From Thraustochytrium sp. TN22 (taxonomy: Eukaryota; Sar; Bigyra; Thraustochytrida; Thraustochytriidae): DNA of 54,433 bases. The notes under the pieces were generated by a model that made no database searches, was not told the origin of the DNA, and was given only the letters and a program-made list of their open reading frames with translations. Location of the stretch: contig JABLUY010000248.1 of the NCBI GenBank assembly GCA_013306675.1, positions 1-54,433 of the forward strand, written 5' to 3'. The position numbers and the translations under genes were made by a program. Below are positions 20,201 to 27,862 of this stretch, piece after piece (position 1 is the first letter of the stretch; each line of letters opens with the position of its first letter).

Positions 20201-22442
20201 CGAAGGTCTCGGCGAACACGTCGCCGCGAACGATACAGTCCTAGCGGCGAGCAACGGAACTCGCTTCGGCACGCGCGTAATCGTCGTCTACTGTCAGGTA
20301 ACTGGCGTCGAGCGCTTCCGGCTGGATGGGCATACCAGAGGCGTCACGGCACTGAGGATCTCGGGTGACCGTCTCGTGTCGGGCAGCATGAACGGCGAGG
20401 TCTTCGTATGGGACCTGTCGAACGGCGGCCTCCGCGACTGCTTCCTTATCGAGCCAAGCTCCACGAGCACGGCGGCGGCAAATGTTGTTGGAGTTGGTAT
20501 CTCCGGCTCGAGGGTCGTCGCTGCGACTACCAGCAGCGGCATTCACGTCTGGGATCTCGACCGGGCCGTGAAGATCGCCTCGCCGGGTGGCAACCTGCCA
20601 GAACGCCCGCGCTGCCTCGCAATGGACGAGACTCGTTTCATCGTCGGCTTCGACAACGGCGAAGCGCGCATTTTCAGCTGCGAAACAGGCGCCCCGGGTC
20701 CGGTGCTCTGCGGCTGTGATCCAAATGAGGTGACTGCGGTGGACATTTACCGCGATGTAGTCCTCACTGGCGGACACAAGGGGTCCATTATACTGTGGAG
20801 CGCCGACGCGTCGTTCGCGAGCCTTACGCGCGTCGTAGGTGAGCATAAAGGCAGTGTCGGTGCGCTGTGGACAGACGGGCTTCGAGTCATATCGGGAGGC
20901 AACGAGATTACGGACATGACGGTGCGGGAGTGGTCTCTGAGCCCCGCAATATCCTCCTTCCAGCATCCCGTTGACATTGGCCGGATCACGTGCGTCATCT
21001 CAACCTCCGTGACCGGCCTCATCTGCGCATCCGACCGAAGCACGGTCTCCATTGCTCAGATTCCGGACTCTGCTTCGACGATGGATCGCGCACGACGCGG
21101 CTCGCGCAGCCAAGTCCCGACACAGCCACGAGCACGACGCGAGTCACGAGCACGACGCGAATCACGCAGGCGCTCCGCGGTGCGGTCGACAGCGGCACTT
21201 GCCGAGCAAGATCCTGTGCAAGAGACTGACAGAGAGTTGAGGGGCCGCCACACCTCGCTGGCGGTCGAGGCAGGCCAAGGCCGAGGCCAAGGGCGTCCTC
21301 GCTCGCTTTCTCGGCAGTCGCGCACCTGCTCGATGGGACGCGGCTTCAATCAAGTTCAGCGCTTCTTGAGAGGGATGCGCTTCAGGTCTGTCAGCACGCC
21401 ACAGATCGCGGAGACTCCGGTCGAGGAAGTGGAGGAACCGCAGCCCGAGACCCGTCGACAGCGCAGGAGCCAAAGCTTCCAGGTCTCCCTCTTGCGCCGA
21501 GGCTCGAGCTCCGCCTTGCGCCGTGCTCTCTCTGCCTCTCGCCGTGACGCCTCCGGATTGATTGCGCAGAGCGACCTCGGCTCGTACGCCCCGGACCTCT
21601 TCGTGCAGAGCATCGTCCCTGATGGCGCCACCGTGACGGTAGCGAGCGAGACCAGCATTGAAGAGTTTCATGAGGACGGCCAAGCCCACATCCTGCACCA
21701 GTGCGCGGGCGACGCGGCCATTACCAGCATCTCGCGCACGGGAGCGAACCTCGGAATCGGCCGCGCGGATGGAGAGCTCCACATTGTCCAGCTGGAAGAT
21801 CGCAATGTCACGGCGAGCGTCAAGACCATCGATGCGCATCACGGGCCCATCAACGTCGTTACCATGGACGGGTCCTGCTCCGAGGTTCTCTCTGGAGGTC
21901 ACGACGGCGCACTGAACGTCTGGTGCGCTCGCACGGGTGCCAATCTCCTCCGCCTGCAGGGCCATGCCACGCCCGTTACGGCCGCCGTCTGGGACGCCGA
22001 GATCATCATCAGCGGCGGCCTCGATGGCCTGATCATTGTCTGGAACCGGGCCTCGGGCCAGGAACAGAAGCAGCTCCGCTGCCCTGAGGGCTGGCCGGTC
22101 CTCTTGGGCTGCGACGAGGAGAACATTTGGGTCCGCACCAGTACTGGCAAGCACCTCGCCTGGGATCGCGCCAGCGGCGGCCAGCGCAGCCGCTTGCCCA
22201 GGGGCATGGATTGCAAGCAAGGCCCATGGCTCGTCCGCACTCGCCCCCGCATCCAGGACAAGTCTATGATCTGCTTCCCCGGGCCGGCCTCATCGAGGGA
22301 TGTCGGCATTACGCTCGATTCTCCCGTGCAGTTACGGCAGGCCTTTCTCTCACGCTCGAAAAACATCATGGCGGTCAGGGACGATGGCGGCCGCGTTCAC
22401 CTCTTGCAGACCGTGCATGCCTCAGCGACACCTGACTACTAA
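14238..22442 (+). CDS. Giant TIR-like–NACHT–WD40 (NLR/STAND-type) protein
   Basis: A 2734-residue single-exon protein; the ATG at 14238 has perfect Kozak context. Residues 1-113 look like a degenerate TIR-like domain: a VVVCAS strand, a following helix, then AVVVDPEMPRETTHWAG, which resembles the 'VV–P–M–W–G' end of protist and invertebrate TIR-like domains. Residues about 185-540 are a NACHT domain: P-loop GRPGVGLST (195-203), KHFFHSLARG and LADQL as in fungal NWD proteins, Walker B LVVIDALHEV (299-308), FVVSGR (sensor-like, to 344) and a winged-helix-like region ending near 530. The P-loop lysine is leucine (L201). Five WD40 blocks follow at about 770-1060, 1195-1490, 1573-1870, 1985-2275 and 2454-2732, each near the size of a seven-bladed propeller. 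They are separated by acidic, proline-rich or Arg/Ser-rich linkers. Family knowledge: such STAND proteins sense signals and oligomerise, often in immunity or cell death. The role here is inference. Confidence 0.88.
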   Translation: MEEETALVVAAAQGCEAQQREVEQALEASGVRVVRDPLEASAVDRVVVCASRPLQAEVLDEGSLAAQAIREASENGNLSAVVVDPEMPRETTHWAGAMLLVGQLNNLVWMSDASDGATAKGDDETGHSRSGRTRHGERAARDLVAAPRDTRSWEEMLEEKNGTELRDSLLSAITTWASSSALDPVSGKVVLHLTGRPGVGLSTVMAMLATGQTLRDNGEAEWPPVAAKHFFHSLARGRDARSALLSLADQLRIANAAFAEALRLPTVAEAQGIGVRELFDLVIATPAEVTSPQDDNVSLVVIDALHEVADQEQRSELWSALMAWASEAHKGAHRPWLRFVVSGRTDDEWIVSDSQNARPIKVDDFNLFLVDDMRDYLQQGLEDVVEPDGLEAVREEMLNAYVPGGRFAGRFDHLICVVGLLKAAKRRTGTLLDTDVAMGALTTFLRNLYAHVFENVWLALGDTDFTAYNRFVGCLLAAEDALPVELLADAAGVSSENVREAIQASTKLLHLCRSDDTVTLRSAEARAWLLTSGYSRASGANGTGVSRGPADLGPGHEAISGWTTSDDQTEYALFHTFHHLAKAHDVSTIKSLLSNFDWLAARAQTAGSAALAQTLLDAATVPEFILARANGELGREAELTLLALQHSLEALCLDPMELAGQLLARLPHELPLAQSARTFSERSWLRPLRPSMEPVPSLISSARPQTQSEPPALVDAPARQVYRRSEPRTQGEPGRTSQAGVTLRSVRSSIMRTFGPRAASASRSSTPDQDGTLTLGGIVAMNDHVFAMPAGGNRGDVAVISLHSREEVRRLPAATETGAHVTALAMDGRILAVGAADGAVQVCDTETGRQLHVFVEHSHAVRALVLRGQWLAVIFESESLVSLRDLHAEPDGPSPNEITIRLGRYLPSCLVMCASGLAVATEAGKVHVYELPNTRLLFTEGEPSSDRFQCITAMAAHGDLLALGAESGPIVLWNLSTRQKLADLAGHSDSVQTLLLNSRMLISGSEGRLDEAPLRTWSVSTGSPIDTLAVPGGVTSLASDGTTLIYGTRTGDVCFVQVDGLRELPSMVLGSGDRDLEDEAPDVADEAPDEEQAHDDEEDLRAQERRLAEDAQDEEASFCYELNLEEAAHLRAETGGAVTWDHLFTGAASADGKLHNEDIIQTATTAQVQEREQELLQEDAEEDTEGDLQGEDQILEVAVESEGAPLVAIGSDFIAYAGEDNRITVTHRSTDVQLPPLEGEHADRINFLELCGSYLVSADMDSTICVWMLDSDIGRLVASFDKTRHGSKIESIAVRQHSSSGIVLITVGIGHFAKVTWLGPDGETSRHCLEFKLADRPTCCAMGKDCVVFGFRNCAVLYDLTKRDPARHPKTLDTGKAAATAVAVHKGEVVVATHGGALRTYKRTSSRMVPRADGVSGNVVALWRTRDLIAAATTGGQVVTFKLLTNNAWAHQRTSLVPSAVGGIVSMAVDADEELILCGTRTNHVVTFFTAFTPSPPSTSSTLPSSTPSPPTSSPPSLGPSPPSLPPPLSQQPPPLPPLPPHATNVQQRSTSTSKRRPSLRFSEVQTQLDAGPVKGSQIARSANAIAVAGSTGGKNHVIYVLSLLSGELLPPLAGHTKVVTDLAMHGDYVVSGSLDCSVRVWDLREAALSRPSPGWHFSFEVPKGSIIKCVGLNSNLVACATWNQKERRGTVYSWRLDSSAPHAEQDCKANPLCMAMDEDAIVVGYEDNSARVFHCETGEQVIKLDGFHESHVTAVALCHNHVLTGCHQGYTFAWPLTRTHEGTLEVECPDRLVPRLEDPIGALWTDGNQVVVASAGQRDTTIRTWSLSESANVAMPVRKVASVNAIVTDDIGDLICTTADGAVVYVPSDRDFAHKPQMLRRHPSGIFHDLKQRFAPRSRTTASEIDTTHQLDVDVDREEDENKHEKWEMPDAIHVHDLDSALVDSDDERAHDAAEDLAASKHDLDEAKDPANAAVGPLADILRPGPNEGLGEHVAANDTVLAASNGTRFGTRVIVVYCQVTGVERFRLDGHTRGVTALRISGDRLVSGSMNGEVFVWDLSNGGLRDCFLIEPSSTSTAAANVVGVGISGSRVVAATTSSGIHVWDLDRAVKIASPGGNLPERPRCLAMDETRFIVGFDNGEARIFSCETGAPGPVLCGCDPNEVTAVDIYRDVVLTGGHKGSIILWSADASFASLTRVVGEHKGSVGALWTDGLRVISGGNEITDMTVREWSLSPAISSFQHPVDIGRITCVISTSVTGLICASDRSTVSIAQIPDSASTMDRARRGSRSQVPTQPRARRESRARRESRRRSAVRSTAALAEQDPVQETDRELRGRHTSLAVEAGQGRGQGRPRSLSRQSRTCSMGRGFNQVQRFLRGMRFRSVSTPQIAETPVEEVEEPQPETRRQRRSQSFQVSLLRRGSSSALRRALSASRRDASGLIAQSDLGSYAPDLFVQSIVPDGATVTVASETSIEEFHEDGQAHILHQCAGDAAITSISRTGANLGIGRADGELHIVQLEDRNVTASVKTIDAHHGPINVVTMDGSCSEVLSGGHDGALNVWCARTGANLLRLQGHATPVTAAVWDAEIIISGGLDGLIIVWNRASGQEQKQLRCPEGWPVLLGCDEENIWVRTSTGKHLAWDRASGGQRSRLPRGMDCKQGPWLVRTRPRIQDKSMICFPGPASSRDVGITLDSPVQLRQAFLSRSKNIMAVRDDGGRVHLLQTVHASATPDY
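18715..18872 (+). repeat. Proline/serine low-complexity linker in the NACHT-WD40 gene
   Basis: Imperfect ccatcg/ccgccg repeats encode a run of Ser, Thr and Pro (PSPPSTSST, PPSLPPPL, PPLPPLPP) between the second and third WD40 blocks. It is probably a flexible spacer. PPLPP-type strings could bind SH3 or WW domains, but nothing here shows that. Confidence 0.8.
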
Positions 22443-22477
22443 GTTAATAACAAAGAAAGACAAAAGCCAACCCTGAG

Positions 22478-22862
22478 TCATTTGCGTTCTGACCTCGTTC
22501 GTGCCGTTGTCATGCGCTCCAAAGCCGCCTCCAGCGCTTCGTTTGCGCTCTGTTCGCTTGCCATCTGCAGCGCCAGCAGGCGGACCTGCTCCCGCTTGAC
22601 CCGCGCCAGCTCGCTCCGGGTCGAGCCCAGCAACTCGCGCTGCCTCTGCTGCTCCACTTCTTGCAGTCGTCTCGTGACGAGAGCACCACTCCACGTCTCG
22701 ATGTCCTCCCGGAAATCAGCCTCACGCGAGTCCTCCTCCTCCTCATATGTATCATTGCAGCAATTCTCTTCAAGGAGACTGCCACTACTGGACTCGCCCT
22801 CGATGTTGTGGTGCTGTTCCGCTTGAAGAGATGTCTTGCTCCATGTCTTTAGCGCGCGCTCA

Positions 22863-22894
<32 letters not shown>

Positions 22895-25800
22895 ATGTTG
22901 CTGCTGCTGCGGCGGCGGCATTTGCGTGCCATTGAAAAGCGACTCCTCGTGTTCAGTAGAATCTCCGTTGCCCTTTGGGTTCTGGTGCTCCTGCTCCTGC
23001 TGCAGCTGCTGCTGCTGCTGCGGTTGATGCCGTTGCCGATGCCGATGCAAGATCTGTCGAGGATGCCGTCGATGCCGCCGCGACTGCCCAGAGTCATCAT
23101 CGCTGTGACCACCCAGGTTTTCGGCCTGGTCTCGCTTCGCCGTTTCGCGTGGGCCGTGCTGCGTAACCTGCACATCCTGTTGGTGCATTTCCTGGAGCTG
23201 ATGTTCGGGAGAATGCCGTTTTGCGGGCTCCGGCTCAAGACCGCGATCGTCAGGCTGGTCCCAAGACGTATCAGAGTCATCTACGAGCGGGATGTCGTCG
23301 CGCCTTTGCCTTTGGGTCGTCGCACCGCGTTCAGAGACGGCAGCCTCGCACGGCAGGCCTCTCCTCGGCACTGGAGTGCGGGGCTCTGACATGGGCGAGC
23401 AACCTCGAGGCGCACTGATCCTGCGCAGGGGAATAGATGAAGAACGGGCGTTCGAGACACGCGCCGGAGCGTTGACTTCGCTGGCAGCGCTGGCAGTGCT
23501 CGATAGCGGAGAGCACGCTTCGATGCTCTGTGCTGCTCGAGGCAGCGGCAAGAAGGTCGCACCGGTCGTGGTTGCCGGTCGCTCAGGTGGTGCCGGGAAG
23601 CTACGCAGCCCATTGGGCGCACGAGAGTGCGCAGTCGGCAAAGGTGAGCAGGTTCGCGAAGTGTAGTGCCCTGACGCTGATGTCGGAGAGAGAGAGGGCG
23701 TTGCGTTGTTGATCATTGGCGAACGTGCCTGGGACACCTCTGCACGATCGCCGGTGGACGCCGGGAAATGCATTGGCGAACACGCTTGCGACACAAAAGA
23801 CGCTGGCAAACTCACGAGATTGTGCATTGGTGAGCAGGTCCCTACGGTGGCGACCTCAGGCGAAGCGTTTCCACGCGGAAGATCAGTAGTCACGCGGTCA
23901 GGGACGACGCTCGATACGTATGAGCCAGTCCAGGTTGACCCGGGCCCCGTCGGAGTTTCCCACTCCGTGCCGCTGTTGTTCGCGAGCCTGCTGGACGCGG
24001 AGTCTGCACATTGCTGGTCCTGGCCGCAGAGAAAAAGGGGCTCAAGTGCACTCGCGCCGGAGTACATGCCGCACAGGGCGGCGGCGTGCGTGGCGTTCTG
24101 GCGTAGAGCGTAAAAGGCGTGGAGGCAGAGGTGCTGGTAGTGCTTGCTCAGCAAAGCGGTCAGAAGCAGCGTGCCGAGGTGAATTCGGTCCGTGTCGATC
24201 GCGCGGTAGGCCTGCATGAGGTGCGTGGCAGAAGCGTCTAACTTGATCAACTTGCGCTTGTAGTTGCGGACGCCGGTGTCAGCGGCGAGCACGATGCGCA
24301 AACGGTCGAACGCGCGGCGGACGCGCAGACGGTCGAGCGCAGCGGTAAGCAACGCAAAGAGCACGGCGCCGAGCGATTGCATGCGATGCGCAGTACCAGC
24401 CATGGTACGCCAGGAGCAAAAGGCGGTCCGCACGACGGCCCGGCGCAGCACGGCCCGCCCGAGATGCAGCGCCATGTCTTGTGTGGCGAGCTTGCGTTGA
24501 GCGTGCTGGCGCCATCGCGCCATGGCAAGGCGCAGCTGCAGACGCTCGGACAGCCTGACGACACGCCGCAGGTGCCGCTGCGCCTTGACGAAGGCGCCCC
24601 AGGTCCCTATGCAAGCGCGAAGGCGAGCCCTGCGCTGGCCTCGCTCCAAAACATCAACAGTCTTGCCGCAGAGCGACTGCCTTACGACGTGCGAGCGCTG
24701 CAGCACAGTTCGTCGATGCCAGGAGTGCAGGACCAAGCGAGCACGAGAGGTCCGCAGCACCCGCAAAATGGCGCCCGCAGCATCCACGCAAGAAATGTGG
24801 GACCTCTTCCAGCGAGCAAAGGCCCTCTGCATGGACCAGCGTTTAGCGTCGATACGAGCGCGAGTATGCGCCAACGAGCCGAGCACGCGCGTCGCCTCGA
24901 TCGCGCGCGCTGCCCGCGCGTGCTCGCGCAAATGTACGAATGCCACCCGCATCCGAATGTGCGTTCTGGTACGCGCTAGAATAACAAGGCCTCGCGCGCT
25001 GGACGCCTGAGCTAGCGCGCGCACGCCGTGGGCGGCGCGGTCCATGGTGGCGTTGCGGCCCCAGAGGATGGACGCGTGCATCCATGTAAAGAACGCCCGG
25101 CGGAGCGTCTCGCGACGGAACCAGCGAAGAACGCCCGCAAGGCGCCGCTGTCGCTCAGTGCCGTGGTGCCAGCGCTGCAGCGCCACGCGTAGAGCCCAGC
25201 GGCGAATGATTTGCACGCAGACCGCCTCCAGGGCGCGAGCCCTGGTGCGCGTCCGGAAGCGCCGCAGCGCACGCCGTAAGGTCAAGCGCCGCAGGCCCGA
25301 GGCGAGCCTCGTGCGCCTCCGCCACCTGGTGAAGAGCTCGCGGCGCACGTCCCCCGACGCGAACCGAGCGAGCTGCTGGCGAAGAAAGCGCGTCTCGCGT
25401 TGATTTAGTCGTTCAGCGTTGAAGCGGAAGGCTGCCCAACCGTGCCGCAGCATGGAGGCTTCCTTGCGCACGGCCCAGCGCGCGAGGAGATGCGCTCCAC
25501 TCGTCTGCGCTCGCGCTGCGTGCTTCACGTGGCTCGACGCGACGGCTTTGGAACGTTCGTCTTCTGCGCGCTCCAGGTCCGCGGCCCAGGCGGCGCGCGC
25601 CGCGCGGCGCGACCATGCGCCAAAGGCCACCTGCACGGCGCGTCGATTTTGGCGGCGGAGGGCGCAGGAAAAGGTGGTGAGGCGCCTCGCGCAGCGCGCG
25701 TGGGCCTGCCAGACCTCGAGCGCAGCTCGGAGCTCCCGCCTACGGCCACTTCGGGCACACCTGACAAGGCTCGCTCCTCGCCGCGAGCTAGTCTGAACCT

Positions 25801-26896
25801 TGCGTAGCCAGCGAGCCCAGGCTACACGTATCATGCCGCGCTCCGTACGGCTGGACGCATGGACGAGGACATGCTTCAGGGTCGCGTGCTGGGCGGCGCG
25901 TGCGTTGGCCCGTGTATGCGCGTCCCGAAGACACATCCAAGCGGCCCGAAGTCGATGCACACGCGCGCGGCGCTCGAGACATGCCAGCGCGTCTCGCTCC
26001 GCCTGCTTCCCCGCTCGCGTAAGGGAGCGCCACGCGTGCATGGCGGCGCGCTTCTGCGCCCGATCGCCCACGGCGCGCTCCACGGCTCGCGCGAGCTTCG
26101 CGGTCGCTCGATCGTGCTGCTGCACGCGCAGCACGTTGCTGAGCTCTTCGCGATGGAATGCCGTCCGGTGTTCGAGGCGCCAGCGCTGCCATGCTTCTCT
26201 GAGCGCTCGGCTGCGCTGCCCTGCGAAGGTGCCGCGCAGAGTCACAGCGAGTGCGAGGTGGCGTGTCCGGTGGCGCTCCCGGGCAAGCACCTGCGCCTTG
26301 GCCTCCTCAATTTGCAGACTCCGAGCGGCCTGGAGCCGCTGCTCGCGTTGCGCAGAGGTTAGGAGGACCCTGTTCTCCTGCAAGCGCGCCAGCGCGTCGT
26401 GCACCTGCTGACGAGTCTCCCCCAACTCGCTCAGATAGTGAGCGCGCTGCTGCTCCGTGCGGTGCGCGATGAGCTGCTGCTGGCGCGCGTCCTGCAACGT
26501 AGGATCCCGGAGGACGACATCGCGCACGAGGTTCGGGGCGCTCTGGGCGCCCAGGTTCTCCTCGTCCTGCTGGTGCTTTGCGGGCTGGCGCTCGAGCTGC
26601 TTTTCCCTGTGCTGCTGCTGGCCCTCGCGCAGTCGTCGCTCCAGCGCGGTCCGGGCTCGAACAAGCACCGCTTCGAGCTCCTGCACACGCTGCTGCGCCT
26701 GCTCGCGCTCCAGGCCTTCCTTGCTTAGCAGGCGCGCCATGTGTCTCGCGTGGGCCTGGCCCTCGCGCACGGCGTGCTCCAGCTGCGCGCTCCTGGCCAC
26801 GGCCGCCGCCATGCCGGCCTCGCACCGGCCCACCGTGTCCTCCAGCGCCGCGCGGAGCCGCTCCACCTCGCGCTCCAGCGCGGCGCGCGACCCCAT
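22478..26896 (-). CDS. Sfi1-like centrin-binding repeat protein
   Basis: A 1472-residue protein. Residues 1-215 form a coiled coil rich in Glu/Gln/Arg. Residues about 225-900 carry many copies of a roughly 33-residue unit with the Sfi1 signature of alanine or leucine, spacer and tryptophan: LREAWQRW, MHAWRSL, VAWARWLRK, LEVWQAHA, VAFGAWSRRA, LFTRWRRR, VALQRWHHG, AFFTWMHA, AFARWKRS, ARWRQHAQ. In Sfi1 each unit binds one centrin, giving contractile or structural fibres at centrosomes, basal bodies and spindle poles. Residues about 1010-1190 are disordered with six [C/R]SP[M/L] motifs. Poly-Gln/His tracts follow, then an acidic stretch and a short C-terminal coiled coil. The stop is 35 bases from the stop of the convergent NACHT-WD40 gene. 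The Sfi1 class is confident; orthology to Sfi1 itself is not proven. Confidence 0.85.
22860..23035 (-). repeat. CAG/CAA-type poly-Gln tracts
   Basis: Two runs of glutamine codons (about 22860-22915 and 22985-23030), mixed with histidines, in the disordered C-terminal region of the Sfi1-like gene. CAG and CAA codons alternate, so it is not a pure microsatellite. Confidence 0.85.
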
Positions 26897-27265
26897 GCTG
26901 GCCCGCGCGCCGCCTCGCGCGCCCCGCGGGCGGCCGCGCCGCCGCTCAGGCTCTGCTCTGGCCGGGGCTAACGGGCACGCCGTGCAAGGGCGCGGACGGC
27001 GCGGAGGCGCGAGCGGGTCTCGTTGGGACAGGAGACCTGCGCGACGCCGAGCGCGGCGCCGGGAGCGACGCCGGGAGCGACGCCGAGCGTGGCGAGGCGA
27101 TCAGCACGCCGCCCGAGCTCCTCGCCGTCTGCAGACCAGACTGGCAGTAGTGAAAGAAAAGCACTCGACACGCACGGAGAAGACCTCAAGGTTGCCTGCC
27201 TGGAGTTGGTGGACGCCGTCGAGCTTGAGGTCCTCCCTTCGAGTTTGAGCAGGCTCCGGTCGCTC

Positions 27266-27303
27266 TAGCTAGCTAGCTAGCTAGCCAGCTAGCTACTAGC
27301 TAG
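27266..27303. repeat. (GCTA)n microsatellite
   Basis: A run of gctagctagctagctagcta followed by degenerate copies, between the divergent Sfi1-like and CAND1 genes. A shorter copy of the same tetranucleotide lies at 7101-7114 beside the ribosomal gene's 3' end. Confidence 0.9.
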
Positions 27304-27395
27304 ATCAATCATCACGTCCTCGCGATCATTGCTTACCAAGCTCTTGTCACTCGGACGTGACCGGCAAAATGATGCAGCTCGAGGCGATCGTGTAC

Positions 27396-27510
27396 GACGA
27401 GGTGGACGAGGTGGACGAGGTGGACGAGGTGGACGAGGTGGACGAGGTGGACGAGGTGGACGAGGTGGACGAGGTGGACGAGGTGGACGAGGTGGACGAG
27501 GTGGACGAGG
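27396..27510. repeat. 9-bp tandem repeat (gacgaggtg)n
   Basis: About twelve perfect copies of gacgaggtg in the CAND1 5' region. All three plus frames and the minus strand are open through it, giving (DEV)n, (RGG)n and similar translations. It ends about 350 bases before the CAND1 ATG. Confidence 0.95.
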
Positions 27511-27719
27511 ACAAGTGCGTAGACGTCCAGCGAAAGCCTCGTTTTGCGGCCGCCGCGGGTCGCGTTGCGTTGCCTCGCCTCGCCTCGCGTCGCGCAGCGC
27601 CAGGCCGGCACCGAGGCGTCGACCCCGGCGCGACCCACCGGCGCGCTCCCGAAAGATACCGGCGAGGGCGGCAGAACGCGAAAGGACTCTCGCGTGCGGC
27701 GGCGCGGGCGGCGGCGCGG

Positions 27720-27805
27720 GCGGTCCGGGGGCTCGGCGCGGCGCGGCGCGGCTCGGCGCGGCTCGGCGCGGCGCGGCGCGGCGCGGCTCGGCTCGGCACG
27801 GCGCG
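27720..27805 (+). repeat. GGCGCGG/GGCTCGG imperfect repeat in the CAND1 leader
   Basis: A run of cggcgcggcgcggctcggcgc-type units ending about 60 bases before the CAND1 ATG. It is strongly G-biased on the sense strand, like the leaders of several other genes in this window. Confidence 0.8.
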
Positions 27806-27862
27806 GCTGCGCGGCCGCGGGCGAAGCTCGGTGCGGTGCCAGTGGCGGGGTTGGCGGCGACC

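Larger units (their letters stand above)
26897..27862. other. Divergent promoter region of the Sfi1-like and CAND1 genes
   Basis: The two genes point away from each other. The interval holds a GCTA tetranucleotide microsatellite (27266-27303), a 9-base tandem repeat (27396-27510) and a GGCGCGG/GCTCGGCGCGG run (27720-27800). An ATG-started frame from 27357 to 27884 crosses the repeat as (DEV)n and overlaps the CAND1 start in another frame; I treat it as a possible upstream frame, not a gene. Confidence 0.6.

Noticed and set aside
27329-27862. RGG-box N-terminal extension of CAND1
   Set aside because: The frame is open upstream and reads as RGG repeats, but has no ATG before 27863, and the family N-terminus begins at MAGARE.
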